From positions 1-64,000 of the forward strand of contig DASP01000017.1 in assembly GCA_002503825.1 (NCBI GenBank): a stretch of DNA of 64,000 nucleotides, written 5' to 3'. The DNA comes from Methanoregulaceae archaeon UBA467. GTDB lineage: Archaea; Halobacteriota; Methanomicrobia; Methanomicrobiales; Methanospirillaceae. Below, one piece after another: positions 35,753-45,354 of the stretch (positions are counted from its first letter, which is position 1; each line of letters begins with the position of its first letter). Below the pieces are notes generated by a model. That model did no database searches. It saw only the letters and a list, made by a program, of their open reading frames with translations, and was not told the DNA's origin. Made by a program: the position numbers and the translations under genes.

Positions 35753-36591
35753 TGGTAAACACCGGGTTTACAACAATCTACTGGCGGGACATGATCAGGT
35801 ATGTCAGGTTCAAGACCCTGCTGATATCCTCCCTTGTCCAGCCGGCGTTATGGATGGCTTTTTTTGGTATCGCCATGTCCGCCAGTTTTGACAGGCTTAC
35901 AACCACCGTTCCGACTATACCGGGTGTTCCTGCGGTAGGATACCTGACCTTTATGGGCGCAGGAGTCATCGCCATGACAACTCTTTTTACCAGTTTATTT
36001 GGTGGAATAACCATCCTTTTTGATAAAAACTGGGGCCTCATGCGTGAGATCATGGCAAGCCCTGTGCCACGGGAGCATATCATCTTCGGTATCGCACTCT
36101 CGGGAATGACCAAATCATTCATCCAGGCCGTCATCATCATGGTGTTTGGCCTGTTCCTCGGGGCGCAGTTTTTCAACGGTTATACCATTCCGGAAACCTT
36201 CATCGCAATCCTCGGGATACTCCTCTTTGTCGGCACATTTTCACTCGGGTTCCTCTTCCTCTCTGCCGCGATATCGGTCAGTCTCGAGAGCCCGGAGGGC
36301 CTTCAGGGAATCATCACTCTCCTCACCATGCCGATATTTTTTGCCAGCAATGCACTCTACCCAATCGATGCCTTTCCTGAAGTGCTCCAGATCATATCAC
36401 GCATCAACCCGCTGACCTACCTCGTGATCGGTATCAGGTACTTTGCTGTCGGCGACGATTTCCAGTCAATAGGGGTCCATTATACCGCTACTTCCGGAGA
36501 TATCCTCGTATCGTATGCAGCGCTGGTCATATTTGCCCTCATCATGTTCTCAGTTGCATGGTGGCGGTTCAAAAAAGCGGTTGTCACTTGA
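35752..36591 (+). CDS. ABC-2 type exporter permease
   Basis: A 279-residue membrane protein with six hydrophobic segments, typical of ABC-2 permeases. The ABC-2 signature region reads LFFVGTFSLGFLFLSA-like near residue 165 and is followed by ISRINPLTYLVIGIRYFAVG near 225. It pairs with the ATPase encoded immediately upstream. The mutual overlap (TAATG) implies coupled translation. Confidence 0.88.
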   Translation: MVNTGFTTIYWRDMIRYVRFKTLLISSLVQPALWMAFFGIAMSASFDRLTTTVPTIPGVPAVGYLTFMGAGVIAMTTLFTSLFGGITILFDKNWGLMREIMASPVPREHIIFGIALSGMTKSFIQAVIIMVFGLFLGAQFFNGYTIPETFIAILGILLFVGTFSLGFLFLSAAISVSLESPEGLQGIITLLTMPIFFASNALYPIDAFPEVLQIISRINPLTYLVIGIRYFAVGDDFQSIGVHYTATSGDILVSYAALVIFALIMFSVAWWRFKKAVVT

Positions 36592-36883
36592 ACGGGGTGC
36601 AATTCGAATGTCCGGAAATCTGCATCCCCGTTAATTTTTATCGCACAGGTATACCGGTTATTTCCGTTAAAGGATAAATCTGCACTTTATAGAGATAAAA
36701 GACATAAAATTCCCATTATTCTCCTGCTTCATTTTCATGTCCCGTTACCTCGCGCCACCATTATGATTCAGCATGGACTTTGTTTTTCTTTTTGATTTTA
36801 CTGCCGGGGGTTTTTCGTGATGCGACAAAGACGGCTGCAGAAAAAATGAACGAACCTGTTACTTAAAAATAACAAAAGAACAG
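36592..36883. other. Intergenic region left of tRNA-Met
   Basis: A 290-nt A/T-rich stretch without a gene. On the minus strand the tRNA is followed by T-rich sequence (near 36862-36880) with a 5-bp inverted repeat (36858-36875), a plausible termination zone. Confidence 0.4.
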
Positions 36884-36958
36884 TAGCGAGGGATGGATTT
36901 GAACCATCGGTCTACGGGTTATGAGCCCGTCGGGATATCCTGACTACCCTACCTCGCT
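36884..36958 (-). tRNA. Initiator tRNA-Met (anticodon CAT)
   Basis: A full cloverleaf of 75 nt on the minus strand. The anticodon arm is ACGGG-CTCATAA-CCCGT, with the three G-C pairs that mark initiator tRNAs. The acceptor stem is AGCGAGG/CCTCGCT with an A1-U72 pair, another archaeal initiator mark. The discriminator is A. No CCA is encoded. Confidence 0.93.
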
Positions 36959-37071
36959 GCAGTGGAGGTTATTATATACACTATCTGCAGGGATATAGTT
37001 TACCCTTCAGGCCTGCCTGTTAAACCCCTGACGGGATAGTGATTAATAATTTCATTTCAATATGGTGCTAT

Positions 37072-37470
37072 ATGGACGATGAGCTGCAGAGGATCCGGGA
37101 ACAAAAACTAAAGGATATGGAGCAGAAACTCCACCAGAAAGAGACGGTGAAAGTGATAACCGTTAACCAGGCTTCATTTCACGATCTCCTGGCGCAGCAT
37201 CCGCGGTTTATCATCGATTTCTGGGCCGAATGGTGCGGGCCGTGCCGGATGGTTGCACCGGCCATCGAAGAGCTGGCAACCGAGTTTGCCGGCCGTGTGG
37301 CATTCGGAAAATGCAATACCGATCACAACCCGCGCATATCGGCCCATTACGGGATATCTGCCATCCCCACCATCATGCTCTTCGCCCGGGGACAGATGGT
37401 CGAACGGATCACCGGTGCATATCCAAAAGAGGCAATACGTTCAAAGATCATCAGGACATTTCAGATCTGA
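37072..37470 (+). CDS. Thioredoxin with N-terminal helical extension
   Basis: A 132-residue redox protein. The active site WCGPC has Cys55 and Cys58, followed by RMVAPAIEELA. Near residue 97 the cis-proline motif appears in ISAIPTIMLF. A 25-residue charged helix (DDELQRIREQKLKDMEQKL) precedes the thioredoxin fold. It probably takes electrons from a thioredoxin reductase. I chose ATG 37072 because the upstream frame would add a non-homologous stretch. The flavin prenyltransferase-like gene follows by 27 nt. Confidence 0.88.
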   Translation: MDDELQRIREQKLKDMEQKLHQKETVKVITVNQASFHDLLAQHPRFIIDFWAEWCGPCRMVAPAIEELATEFAGRVAFGKCNTDHNPRISAHYGISAIPTIMLFARGQMVERITGAYPKEAIRSKIIRTFQI

Positions 37471-37497
37471 TACCGGTTGTCAGTCAGGAGTAACGGA

Positions 37498-38076
37498 ATG
37501 AAACGCAATGAAAAAAGGATAATTGTCGGACTAACAGGTGCGAGCGGGATAATATATGGCATAAGGCTCCTTGAGGTGCTGAGGGATCTCGGGATTGAGA
37601 CCGATCTTGTCATGACCGACATGGCTGCAAAGATGTTTGAGATAGAGACCAGCCGGACCGAGACAGAGGTCACTGCCCTCGCCACACGCGTTCATGACAG
37701 TTACGATTTCACATCTCCCCTGGCCAGTGGAGGGTTCCGGAATTCAGGAATGGTCGTCATACCCTGCAGCATGAAGACGATTGCAGGAATATCCTGCGGC
37801 TTTGCCGACAACCTCCTCCTCAGGGCTGCCGACTGCACCTTAAAAGAGAGAAGGCCGCTTGTCCTTGTCCCGAGGGAGACCCCGCTCAATGTCATACACC
37901 TGAAAAATATGGTCACGCTCGCAGAGGCCGGGGCGGTTATTCTCCCTGCATCCCCGGGATTTTATCATGGTCCAAAGGCAATCGGTGACCTCGTCGATCA
38001 CATTGCCGGCAAAGTCCTTGATGTGCTCGAAATCGAGCACCACCTCTACCGCCGCTGGAAAGAAAACACACTATAA
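37498..38076 (+). CDS. ubiX: UbiX/Pad1-family flavin prenyltransferase
   Basis: A 192-residue flavoprotein that makes prenylated FMN, the cofactor of UbiD-type decarboxylases. The opening IIVGLTGASGIIYGIRLLEV is the family flavin-binding start. The family PCSMKTIAGISCGFADNL follows near residue 82 and RETPLNVIHLKNM near 125. A CAGGAG site supports ATG 37498. In archaea these proteins serve decarboxylases in isoprenoid or aromatic metabolism. Confidence 0.9.
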   Translation: MKRNEKRIIVGLTGASGIIYGIRLLEVLRDLGIETDLVMTDMAAKMFEIETSRTETEVTALATRVHDSYDFTSPLASGGFRNSGMVVIPCSMKTIAGISCGFADNLLLRAADCTLKERRPLVLVPRETPLNVIHLKNMVTLAEAGAVILPASPGFYHGPKAIGDLVDHIAGKVLDVLEIEHHLYRRWKENTL

Positions 38077-38118
38077 GGCATATTCTACGTTATTGAACCG
38101 GGATATACCCAGGTGCAT

Positions 38119-40263
38119 TCATTCATCAGGAAACCCGGGCTGAAGAAGAACGACCCGGGTATGGTGCATCTCATTTACAAATTCCTGCACGTGATAGGAG
38201 TCTGCCAGTGCCATCTCACGTACCAGGTGTTCAGGAATGGCCTGTCCGAATTTCCAGTGCTCGGGCGGGGGTGTAGGTAGGTATGATGCCACCTCGCCAG
38301 GATCCGATCCTGTAAGGTGCCTGAGTGCATCCGCCACCCGTTCCGCCCGGTCTTCTCCCTTCAGCCCCTGGATATCAATTGAAAAGTCTGAATAGGTGGT
38401 CTTCACCCTGCCTCCGAGGAGACCGGCGAGTACTGTCGCAAGTATCCCGTTTGCATTCCTGCCCCGGAACGCAAGCACACTCACTTCTGTACCGGATTTT
38501 GCCGGGTGTTCCCAGACATGAAGTCCCTTTGCCTTAAGTCCCGGAGGGAGCTGTCCTGCGATTGCACCGATAGCTGCGGTATCCTCTTCTGACAGCGGGA
38601 GAACCGAGTCGCCGCGGGCAAGTATCCGCTGAACTGCCCGGCATATGACAGGTGAATACCCGCTCTGCCCTCCGGTCCAGAAGACCTTGGATTTCTGCTC
38701 TTCTCCCGGAACAACCACGACAAGGTTGTGTGATTCATCGCTTTTCACCAGGGTCCAGTTCCTGCCGCCGAGCGAAAAACTGCTTCCCGCCCTGCTGGCA
38801 ACGAAACGGGCGTCAAGTCTCCCGACGGTCTCGCCTTCGGGGGTTACCGCCCGGAACTCCCCGCCGCCCTTGATGACTGAATAGAGGTCTTTCCAGTTGG
38901 ACTGCCCGTACAGTTTCTCGGCTGCCGGACCGGGCATCAGCAGGTCACCGTCACTGATCAGGAACTCCTGCAGGACGAGGTACGAGAGTATCTCTTCGAT
39001 CGTCTCCCTTGCAATACCGGAAAAGGGCGACAGCCAGGCAAGCTGCGAGAGGATACGGGCACGCGATGTCCGCATGGTACGACACAGTTCAAGAAAGATC
39101 TGCTGGAGCAGCACATTGTATGGAAGGGTGTCCGGGATAAGACGCTCTACCTCCTTCCTGCTTGCACATTCGATAACCGCGACCATGATCAGGAGCTCCC
39201 ACGGGTCTTTCAGGATACTTGCAACAAAAGGGGGCTTTCCTCTCCTGCCACTCCTCCCCATCCGCTGGAGGAATGAAGAGACCGAATTTGGCGGGCTCAT
39301 CTGCACCACGATATCAAGGTCGCCGATGTCTATCCCGAGTTCGAGTGTGCTTGTGCAGATAATACAGGCGCTCCCTTCCTTCGAAAACGCTTCTTCGGCT
39401 GCGCTCCGTATCTCAGGAGAGAGAGAAGAATGATGAACTGACAGGTGTTCCACCTTCCCGCGCAAAGCACGTGTAACCACCTCGGCATCACTCCGGCTGT
39501 TGACAAAGACGAGCGCTTTTTTCCCGGTAACAACCCGCGCAAGTGCCTCCATCCGCATTTTATCGTCAGGCTCTGTGACAAATAAAAAACGCTTTTCACG
39601 TGCCGGGACCGGCAGCTGTACCAGTTCACGCCTGCCACGCGGGCCGGAGAGCCATGATAATATCTCTTCGGGATTACCAACCGTTGCAGAGAGCCCGATT
39701 CGCTGGACATTCCTGCCTGATATCCGATCGAGACGCTCGAGCAGCACGCGCAGGTGGACTCCGCGCTCTGACTCGACAAACGCATGGACTTCGTCAATAA
39801 TTACAAATCTCACGTTTTTCAGGTCTTTTGATAGTTCCTGCTCAAGCATCAGCACTTCCAGCGATTCAGGAGTGATCATGAGAAAATGGGGAGATTCACC
39901 GTCCATCCATCTCCGGTCACCTTTCGGCACATCCCCGTGCCATTTCAGCACTTCAAGGCCGGTAGGCAGGGCAAAGTCAAGAAAACGGTCTTCCTGGTCA
40001 TTAATCAGGGCCTTTAAGGGGGAAATATAGACACAGGCAACACCTGGAAAACCGTTTTTCAGGATACTGTCCACGACCGGAATAAGGCCTGCCTCGGTCT
40101 TGCCTCCTGCCGTCGGCGCGATGACCATGACATCATTGCCAGCCGTCACTGCCCTGTAGGTACGTTCCTGCACCTCGCGAAGCTCGCTCCATCCCATGCG
40201 GTAGGCAAGTACCTGCTGGAGCGACTCGTATAACTCACCAAATACCCCTGACACGGACTTCAA
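38119..40263 (-). CDS. Lhr-like DEAD/DEAH-box helicase
   Basis: A 714-residue SF2 helicase. Walker A APTAGGKT, DEVH box IIDEVHAF, motif III LSATVG and motif VI RMGRSGRRG are present. A winged-helix and a Lhr-type C-terminal region of about 300 residues follow. Lhr proteins in archaea and mycobacteria unwind RNA-DNA hybrids and respond to DNA damage. At 714 residues it lies between the long Lhr and the short Lhr-core forms. It starts with TTG at 40263, an uncertain start. Confidence 0.85.
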   Translation of the reverse strand: MKSVSGVFGELYESLQQVLAYRMGWSELREVQERTYRAVTAGNDVMVIAPTAGGKTEAGLIPVVDSILKNGFPGVACVYISPLKALINDQEDRFLDFALPTGLEVLKWHGDVPKGDRRWMDGESPHFLMITPESLEVLMLEQELSKDLKNVRFVIIDEVHAFVESERGVHLRVLLERLDRISGRNVQRIGLSATVGNPEEILSWLSGPRGRRELVQLPVPAREKRFLFVTEPDDKMRMEALARVVTGKKALVFVNSRSDAEVVTRALRGKVEHLSVHHSSLSPEIRSAAEEAFSKEGSACIICTSTLELGIDIGDLDIVVQMSPPNSVSSFLQRMGRSGRRGKPPFVASILKDPWELLIMVAVIECASRKEVERLIPDTLPYNVLLQQIFLELCRTMRTSRARILSQLAWLSPFSGIARETIEEILSYLVLQEFLISDGDLLMPGPAAEKLYGQSNWKDLYSVIKGGGEFRAVTPEGETVGRLDARFVASRAGSSFSLGGRNWTLVKSDESHNLVVVVPGEEQKSKVFWTGGQSGYSPVICRAVQRILARGDSVLPLSEEDTAAIGAIAGQLPPGLKAKGLHVWEHPAKSGTEVSVLAFRGRNANGILATVLAGLLGGRVKTTYSDFSIDIQGLKGEDRAERVADALRHLTGSDPGEVASYLPTPPPEHWKFGQAIPEHLVREMALADSYHVQEFVNEMHHTRVVLLQPGFPDE

Positions 40264-40535
40264 TCCATACTTGGTCAGCAGAGGATATCTCTTTTCGGTT
40301 CAGTTGCAGGAGGATTTCCTGTAAATTCTTCCAAAAAAGAGGAACAAATATATACGGAAAAATCATTTGAGTGATCAGGTAAACCATACATGTCTGTCGT
40401 ACAGGGATCTTTCTCTTCAATAAACCCGGGTACTGCAGGCGTCTTTTTCTTCTTCTTTAGTTAGGGGACAGCGTTCATATACGCTGGTTCCCCGTACAGG
40501 AGTTGAATCCCGGAGTTTACCGCAGGTGATTTATC
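40264..40535. other. Divergent promoter region, helicase and symporter
   Basis: A 272-nt region without a gene. It contains A/T-rich elements for both directions. No further structure stands out. Confidence 0.4.
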
Positions 40536-40661
40536 ATGTTATTCGGAATTCCTGACCCACAGATCTGGATTGGATATCTGCTTTCCATCGGCTTCGCGCT
40601 GGTGTGTGTAGCGTACGCTATTTTGAACTGGTATAAGGGGGATGACGGTAGTGCCAGTTGA
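40536..40661 (+). CDS. Symporter small accessory protein (41 residues)
   Basis: A very small membrane protein, MLFGIPDPQIWIGYLLSIG at the start, with one hydrophobic segment (about 11-31) and a short polar tail (NWYKGDDG). It matches the look of the small accessory proteins found next to sodium:solute symporters. It overlaps the symporter gene by 20 nt in a different frame, so translation is coupled. It may help fold or stabilise the symporter. Confidence 0.75.
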   Translation: MLFGIPDPQIWIGYLLSIGFALVCVAYAILNWYKGDDGSAS

Positions 40662-42216
40662 TACCCTGACACTGACGATCATCACAGCCATTTACCTGGT
40701 TGCCATCTTCATCATCGGATATATCGGGTACAAGCAGACCAAAGTCGCGGAAGACTTTCTGGTCGCCGGGCGAAAGAGTCATCCCATAGTCATAGCCCTC
40801 TCATACGGGGCGACGTTCATCAGCACATCGGCCATCGTGGGGTTCGGCGGGGTCGCAGCAAACCTCGGTATGGGGTTGATCTGGCTGACGGTGCTCAATA
40901 TAGGGGTAGGAATCCTCATCGCATTCGTCGTATTCGGTAAAAGAACGAGAATAATCGGCCATCGCCTGAAGGCAATCACATTTCCCGACCTCATGGGGAA
41001 AATTTACAACTCGGCATTTCTCCAGTTAGCATCAGGTATTGTGATTATCATCGGAATGCCGTTATATACCGCGGCAATCCTGATTGGCGGCGCACGGTTT
41101 ATTGAGACGACGCTGAATGCATCCTACGAGGTCTCGCTGATAGGATTTGCCCTCATTGTTGCTATCTATGTGGTCTTTGGCGGCCTGATCGCGGTGATGT
41201 ATACCGACGCATTACAGGGCGCGATCATGCTGGTCGGTATGACCATCCTGCTCATTGCCACGTATATAATTCTGGGGGGAGTAACTGCCGCAAATACGGC
41301 GCTTACACAGATGGCCGACCTCGTCCCCTCAACACTTGCCGCACAGGGTATGACGGGATGGACTGCCATGCCGGTTCTTGGCTCTCCCATCTGGTTCACC
41401 CTTATTACCACCATGGTACTCGGTGTAGGGATAGGGGTGCTGGCACAACCACAGCTGGTAGTCCGTTTTATGACTGCAAAGGACAGTAAGTCCTTAAACC
41501 GCGCCATTCTCGTCGGAGGGCCGTTCATCCTTATGATGACAGGGGTTGCATTTACCGTCGGTGCACTTACCAACGTCTATTTCATGCAGCACGGGGGGAT
41601 GCTTGCGATTGACGTGGCCGGAGGAAACGTTGACACCATCATTCCCATCTTCATCAACCAGGCGATGCCGGATCTCTTCGTGGTTATATTCATGCTCGCA
41701 CTGCTTGCTGCAGCCATGTCAACACTCTCCTCCCTCTTCCATGCGATGGGGACTGCACTTGTCTGTGACGTCTGGGGCCGCGGCCGTGGATGTGCCCTGT
41801 CACTGCGGGCAAACCGCTATGGCGTGCTGATCATGATCGTGGCAAGTGTAGCGCTCGCATTCGTTATGCCGGGCAGCATCATCGCCCGGGCCACCGTTAT
41901 GTTCATGGGACTCTGTGCATCGGCGTTCCTGCCGCTTTTTGCAGTTGCAGTCTACTGCAAACGGCCTGATCCCCTCGCTGCGAAGGCGAGCCTCATTGCA
42001 GGTGCGGTCGTCTGGTTCCTCTGGACTGCCTTTGTTCATGCAGCTGAGGCAAAACCTCTTGGTATAAGCCAGATGATCTTTGGAAAACCATGCCTGCTTC
42101 CCCTCCCGTGGTCTGTCATCGACCCCCTGGTCATCGCGCTCCCGATCTCGTTTATCATAATCGTCGTCCTGCAGGTCCGGAGCCAAAACGGGTGCGGCGG
42201 TGAAACCCCGGCCTGA
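40642..42216 (+). CDS. Sodium:solute symporter family protein
   Basis: A 524-residue transporter of the SSS family, with about 13 membrane segments. The family signatures AEDFLVAGRKSHPIVIALSY (about 36-55) and, later, AQPQLVVRFMTAKD are present. Substrate choices in the family include proline, pantothenate, acetate and other organic anions; I cannot decide. It shares a transcript with the 41-residue accessory protein. The T8 run at 42220-42227 just after the stop is a likely terminator. Confidence 0.9.
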   Translation: MTVVPVDTLTLTIITAIYLVAIFIIGYIGYKQTKVAEDFLVAGRKSHPIVIALSYGATFISTSAIVGFGGVAANLGMGLIWLTVLNIGVGILIAFVVFGKRTRIIGHRLKAITFPDLMGKIYNSAFLQLASGIVIIIGMPLYTAAILIGGARFIETTLNASYEVSLIGFALIVAIYVVFGGLIAVMYTDALQGAIMLVGMTILLIATYIILGGVTAANTALTQMADLVPSTLAAQGMTGWTAMPVLGSPIWFTLITTMVLGVGIGVLAQPQLVVRFMTAKDSKSLNRAILVGGPFILMMTGVAFTVGALTNVYFMQHGGMLAIDVAGGNVDTIIPIFINQAMPDLFVVIFMLALLAAAMSTLSSLFHAMGTALVCDVWGRGRGCALSLRANRYGVLIMIVASVALAFVMPGSIIARATVMFMGLCASAFLPLFAVAVYCKRPDPLAAKASLIAGAVVWFLWTAFVHAAEAKPLGISQMIFGKPCLLPLPWSVIDPLVIALPISFIIIVVLQVRSQNGCGGETPA

Positions 42217-42219
42217 ATA

Positions 42220-42227
42220 TTTTTTTT
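42220..42227 (+). terminator. T8 run after the symporter gene
   Basis: Eight T on the coding strand begin 4 nt after the symporter stop codon, a typical archaeal U-run terminator. Confidence 0.5.
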
Positions 42228-42279
42228 GATTCTGTTGAATTCCTCATTTCGATACACCCAGTCCAATCCATTTCTCTGA

Positions 42280-42302
42280 CAGGGAGGGTGCACCCCTCCC
42301 TG
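42280..42302. other. Perfect 9-bp hairpin in the symporter-purF gap
   Basis: CAGGGAGGG (42280-42288) pairs with CCCTCCCTG (42294-42302) around a 5-nt loop. A second hairpin (42304-42319, CACACC/GGTGTG) follows at once. No T-run follows on either side. The rest of the 411-nt gap to purF holds no clear gene; one 90-codon frame is rejected. Confidence 0.4.
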
Positions 42303-42627
42303 CCACACCCCGCGGTGTGTAGGTCGGCAGGAAGGGGTTATCGGGATTATTTTATATCAAAAAGAACGAAGCACGGCCCTGTCGCATTATGGGGATGCAC
42401 ACGTACGATCATGCGCACCAGGCCCGGGGGAGGAGTGTCACGAGGAGGAGTGCGGCGAAATAGGAATAGAAAGAACGCGAAGGGTCAAAAGGACCGGAAT
42501 ATACACTTTTTTGTATCCATCACGGAAGATGCGTTATATGCCGGGACATTTGGGTGGTGACGGCCCGCGCACTCCTGTAAAAAAAATGAATTCCATTCGC
42601 ATCACGGCAAAGAGCAGGTAAAAAGGT

Positions 42628-44052
42628 TTAATTTTCTTCAAAAGATTCCAGTTTTGCCTGGTACGTTCCGTCAAGAAAGTCGATGACCGACGGTTCAGAT
42701 TTCTCCCCTGTGATCTGGACAGGATAGCACCCGGTAAGACACCCGGTGCAGAGGCTCGCCCTGTCTTTTCCGATTGCCTCCATAAGGGCCGCAAGGGAGA
42801 TGTGGTGCAGGGAATTGGCGGTGATCCTCTTCCTTACTTCCTCTTCCTCCTTGTCGCTTGCGATCAGTTCCTCGCGGGTCGGCATATCCACTCCGAGGTA
42901 ACATGGCGCCTTTATTGCCGGTGATCCGATGCGCATATGGATCTCTTTTGCACCGGCATCGCGCATGATTCCGATGATACGGCGGGAGGTCGTCCCCCTG
43001 ACAATACTGTCATCGACAAGGACGACCGATTTGTCTTTCAGGTGCTCCCGGATCGGATTCAGTTTAATCCGTACCGCCTTCTCCCGCTCTTTCTGGTTCG
43101 GCATGATAAATGTCCTTCCCATGTAACGGTTCTTCATAAGGCTCTCGACGAATGGGATTTTGGACTGCTGGGAGTGCCCGATCGCATACGCCGTCCCCGA
43201 ATCCGGAACCGGACACACAAGGTCTGCATCAACCGGGGCTTCTTCGTGAAGCATCCTGCCGATATTCCTGCGGACATCATAGACCAGCGCGCCGTCAAGC
43301 ACCGAATCCGCCCTTGCAAAGTAGATATATTCGAAAATACAGTGAGCCCGCCGGTTTGCAACCGCGATCTGCATACACTTCATCCCATCCTCATCGATGC
43401 AGATCAGTTCTCCCGGTGCCACGTCCCTGACAAACGTTCCGCCAAGCGCATCGATGGCGACGCTTTCAGATGCCAGGATGATGCCGGTTTCGGTCCTGCC
43501 GATGCACATCGGTTTTATGCCGAGCGGGTCACGAAACCCGTAAAGGATACCGTCGATCATCACCACAACTGCATATGAACCTGCGAGCATCCGCATGCAG
43601 CGGTGGACGGCGTCCTCGATGCACCCCGACGTGCACATCTCTTCGGTGATGACCTTTGCTATCAGTTCCGTATCGGTTGTTGTACAGAAGATCTGGCCCC
43701 GGGCCTCGTATTCATCCCTGAGTTCCTTTGCATTGACAAGGTTCCCGTTGTGTGCAAGTGAGATGATATGGTCCCTGAAAAGAAAATTGAACGGCTGTGC
43801 ATTCTCCGGGCGGTTTGCTCCCGTCGTCGGATACCTGACGTGTCCCACTCCTACGTTTCCTTCAAGGTCTTCAAGAACAGAAGGATTGAATACTTCGGCA
43901 ACCAATCCCTGCGCTTTGAATTTATACAGCCTGGTGCCGTCAAACGTCGCTATCCCTGCGCTCTCCTGACCCCTGTGCTGGAGCGCGTACAGGGCATAAT
44001 ATATGGAGAATGAAACACCGCCAGCATCCCTGATGCCAACGATACCACACAT
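42628..44052 (-). CDS. purF: Amidophosphoribosyltransferase
   Basis: A 474-residue enzyme for the first step of de novo purine synthesis (PRPP plus glutamine to phosphoribosylamine). The N-terminal nucleophile Cys2 in MCGIVGI heads the glutaminase domain. The phosphoribosyltransferase domain has the PRPP loop VVLVDDSIVRGTTS (near 345). Near the C-terminus, CTGCLTGCYP matches the cysteines of the Fe-S type PurF. It is the last gene of an lsm-rpl37e-purF operon, an arrangement seen in many archaea. Confidence 0.95.
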   Translation of the reverse strand: MCGIVGIRDAGGVSFSIYYALYALQHRGQESAGIATFDGTRLYKFKAQGLVAEVFNPSVLEDLEGNVGVGHVRYPTTGANRPENAQPFNFLFRDHIISLAHNGNLVNAKELRDEYEARGQIFCTTTDTELIAKVITEEMCTSGCIEDAVHRCMRMLAGSYAVVVMIDGILYGFRDPLGIKPMCIGRTETGIILASESVAIDALGGTFVRDVAPGELICIDEDGMKCMQIAVANRRAHCIFEYIYFARADSVLDGALVYDVRRNIGRMLHEEAPVDADLVCPVPDSGTAYAIGHSQQSKIPFVESLMKNRYMGRTFIMPNQKEREKAVRIKLNPIREHLKDKSVVLVDDSIVRGTTSRRIIGIMRDAGAKEIHMRIGSPAIKAPCYLGVDMPTREELIASDKEEEEVRKRITANSLHHISLAALMEAIGKDRASLCTGCLTGCYPVQITGEKSEPSVIDFLDGTYQAKLESFEEN

Positions 44053-44065
44053 AATTAAAGATTCC

Positions 44066-44248
44066 TTAGTGGGTTGGGGTCTTTGGTCTCTTTGTCAGCC
44101 ACTTGTAACTTCTCATTTTCGTGCTTCTACCAAAACCACAGGCAGAACACGCTTTCTGACGGACGTGATAGGAGATGCTCCCACACCGGCGACAAGCAAT
44201 ATGAACCTTGTGCTGCCTTTTACCCATTGATGGAGTGCCTTTTGACAT
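44066..44248 (-). CDS. rpl37e: 50S ribosomal protein L37e
   Basis: A 60-residue zinc-ribbon ribosomal protein. It begins SKGTPSMGKRQHKVHIACRRCG and has the second zinc pair in KACSACGFG. Size and cysteine spacing are those of archaeal L37e. It lies 13 nt before purF and 21 nt after lsm on the minus strand. Confidence 0.96.
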   Translation of the reverse strand: MSKGTPSMGKRQHKVHIACRRCGSISYHVRQKACSACGFGRSTKMRSYKWLTKRPKTPTH

Positions 44249-44269
44249 TTAATTCACCTCAGTTGATAA

Positions 44270-44497
44270 TTATTCTAGCGATGGAGAAATATAGATCACA
44301 TTGTCCCCGCGAACGATGAGAGTTCCGACGTTTCGGACTTCACCGTTTTCTACTTCTTCTGCCTTGTCAAGAACAAGGTTCATGTGCACATCATAACCCT
44401 GAAGGACACCCCTCAATTCCCTGCCACCTTTGAGGGAGACGATTACAGGCTGACGGTTAAGCACCTGATCCAAAATATCCAACGGCCTTTTTGTCAT
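44270..44497 (-). CDS. Lsm/Sm-like RNA-binding protein
   Basis: A 75-residue archaeal Sm protein. Sm motif 1 (PVIVSLKGGRELRGVLQGYDVHMNLVLDKA without gaps in the protein) and Sm motif 2 (LIVRGDNVIYIS) are clear. These proteins form heptameric rings on U-rich RNA. I chose ATG 44497 over ATG 44515, six codons upstream, as the family usually starts at MTKRPLD; both are possible. It heads the operon with rpl37e and purF. Confidence 0.93.
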   Translation of the reverse strand: MTKRPLDILDQVLNRQPVIVSLKGGRELRGVLQGYDVHMNLVLDKAEEVENGEVRNVGTLIVRGDNVIYISPSLE

Positions 44498-44718
44498 ATT
44501 AATACCCTGTTTCATTCACTTTGGAGTAATATATGTGCGTGTGGAGGATACTTAAATATAGCGTACGTCCGGCGGCTCTCCTGTTGAGGTGTATCGATCA
44601 TTCACCCGCACAAACCCTGCGATACCAAGCCATTCCCTCGTGTCCCGCACATACCAGATGCCACTCAATCCTCAAAATGCTTTTTCATGACCTGGGACAA
44701 AAGTCTAAGCTACCCGAA

Positions 44719-45219
44719 ATGTCAAAGATTGTCCTGAAAAAACGCCATTCCATCAGAAAATCGCAGGGACAGGAGATTTTCAACCGCCTGACCGGACTGA
44801 TCGGCGCAGATGCCGCCGCACACTTTCGCGACGAGAGGATGGAGATAGTTGAGACAAACGGAGACCTTGTCTTCTACCTGATCAACCGTAAGCCCCTCCT
44901 TATGCAATACGGCGGGGTGCTCTTTCCCACCCTCAAAGGGCTCCTGGAATTTCCTTTCCAGTCACGCCGTGTCGTAGTGGATGCCGGCGCCGTGCCCTAT
45001 GTTGTCAACGGAGCAGACGTCATGCGGCCCGGCATAGTCAGCATAGCGGATGATGTAGCGGAGGGCGAGCCCGTCCAGATCGTCGAGGAACGCCATGGAA
45101 AGGCAATTGCAGTGGGGATTGCCCGGTATGACGCGGCGGGCATGCGCGAAAAAGAACAGGGTAAGGTCATTAAAAATATCCATTATGTAGGTGACGATAT
45201 CTGGAACGCAGAGTTTTGA
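44719..45219 (+). CDS. PUA-domain RNA-binding protein (MCT-1/Tma20-like)
   Basis: A 166-residue protein. An N-terminal pre-PUA domain (KIVLKKRHSIRKSQGQEI) is followed by a C-terminal PUA domain (about 75-155; VVVDAGAVPYVVNGADVMRPG). The overall layout matches archaeal relatives of eukaryotic MCT-1/Tma20, ribosome-recycling-type factors. RNA binding is a safe inference, the exact target is not. I chose the ATG at 44719; a longer frame upstream looks non-homologous. Promoter elements for it and lsm lie in the 220-nt gap to the left. Confidence 0.82.
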   Translation: MSKIVLKKRHSIRKSQGQEIFNRLTGLIGADAAAHFRDERMEIVETNGDLVFYLINRKPLLMQYGGVLFPTLKGLLEFPFQSRRVVVDAGAVPYVVNGADVMRPGIVSIADDVAEGEPVQIVEERHGKAIAVGIARYDAAGMREKEQGKVIKNIHYVGDDIWNAEF

Positions 45220-45354
45220 TGCAGAACGCGACTTCCCGCCACCTGCCAAATGGCGGTTTCTGTCAACGGAAATCCGTCTCATCTCCTCTTTTTATACCCT
45301 ATCGGCGTTTTTAGAATAGATACTATTAAATAAAATTCAATAGACAATTTTGCT

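Noticed and set aside
42288..42560. A 90-codon frame in the symporter-purF gap
   Set aside because: Arg-rich, no ribosome-binding site, crosses two hairpins; looks random.
42937..43578. A 213-codon plus-strand open frame
   Set aside because: Antisense to purF, whose motifs are unambiguous.
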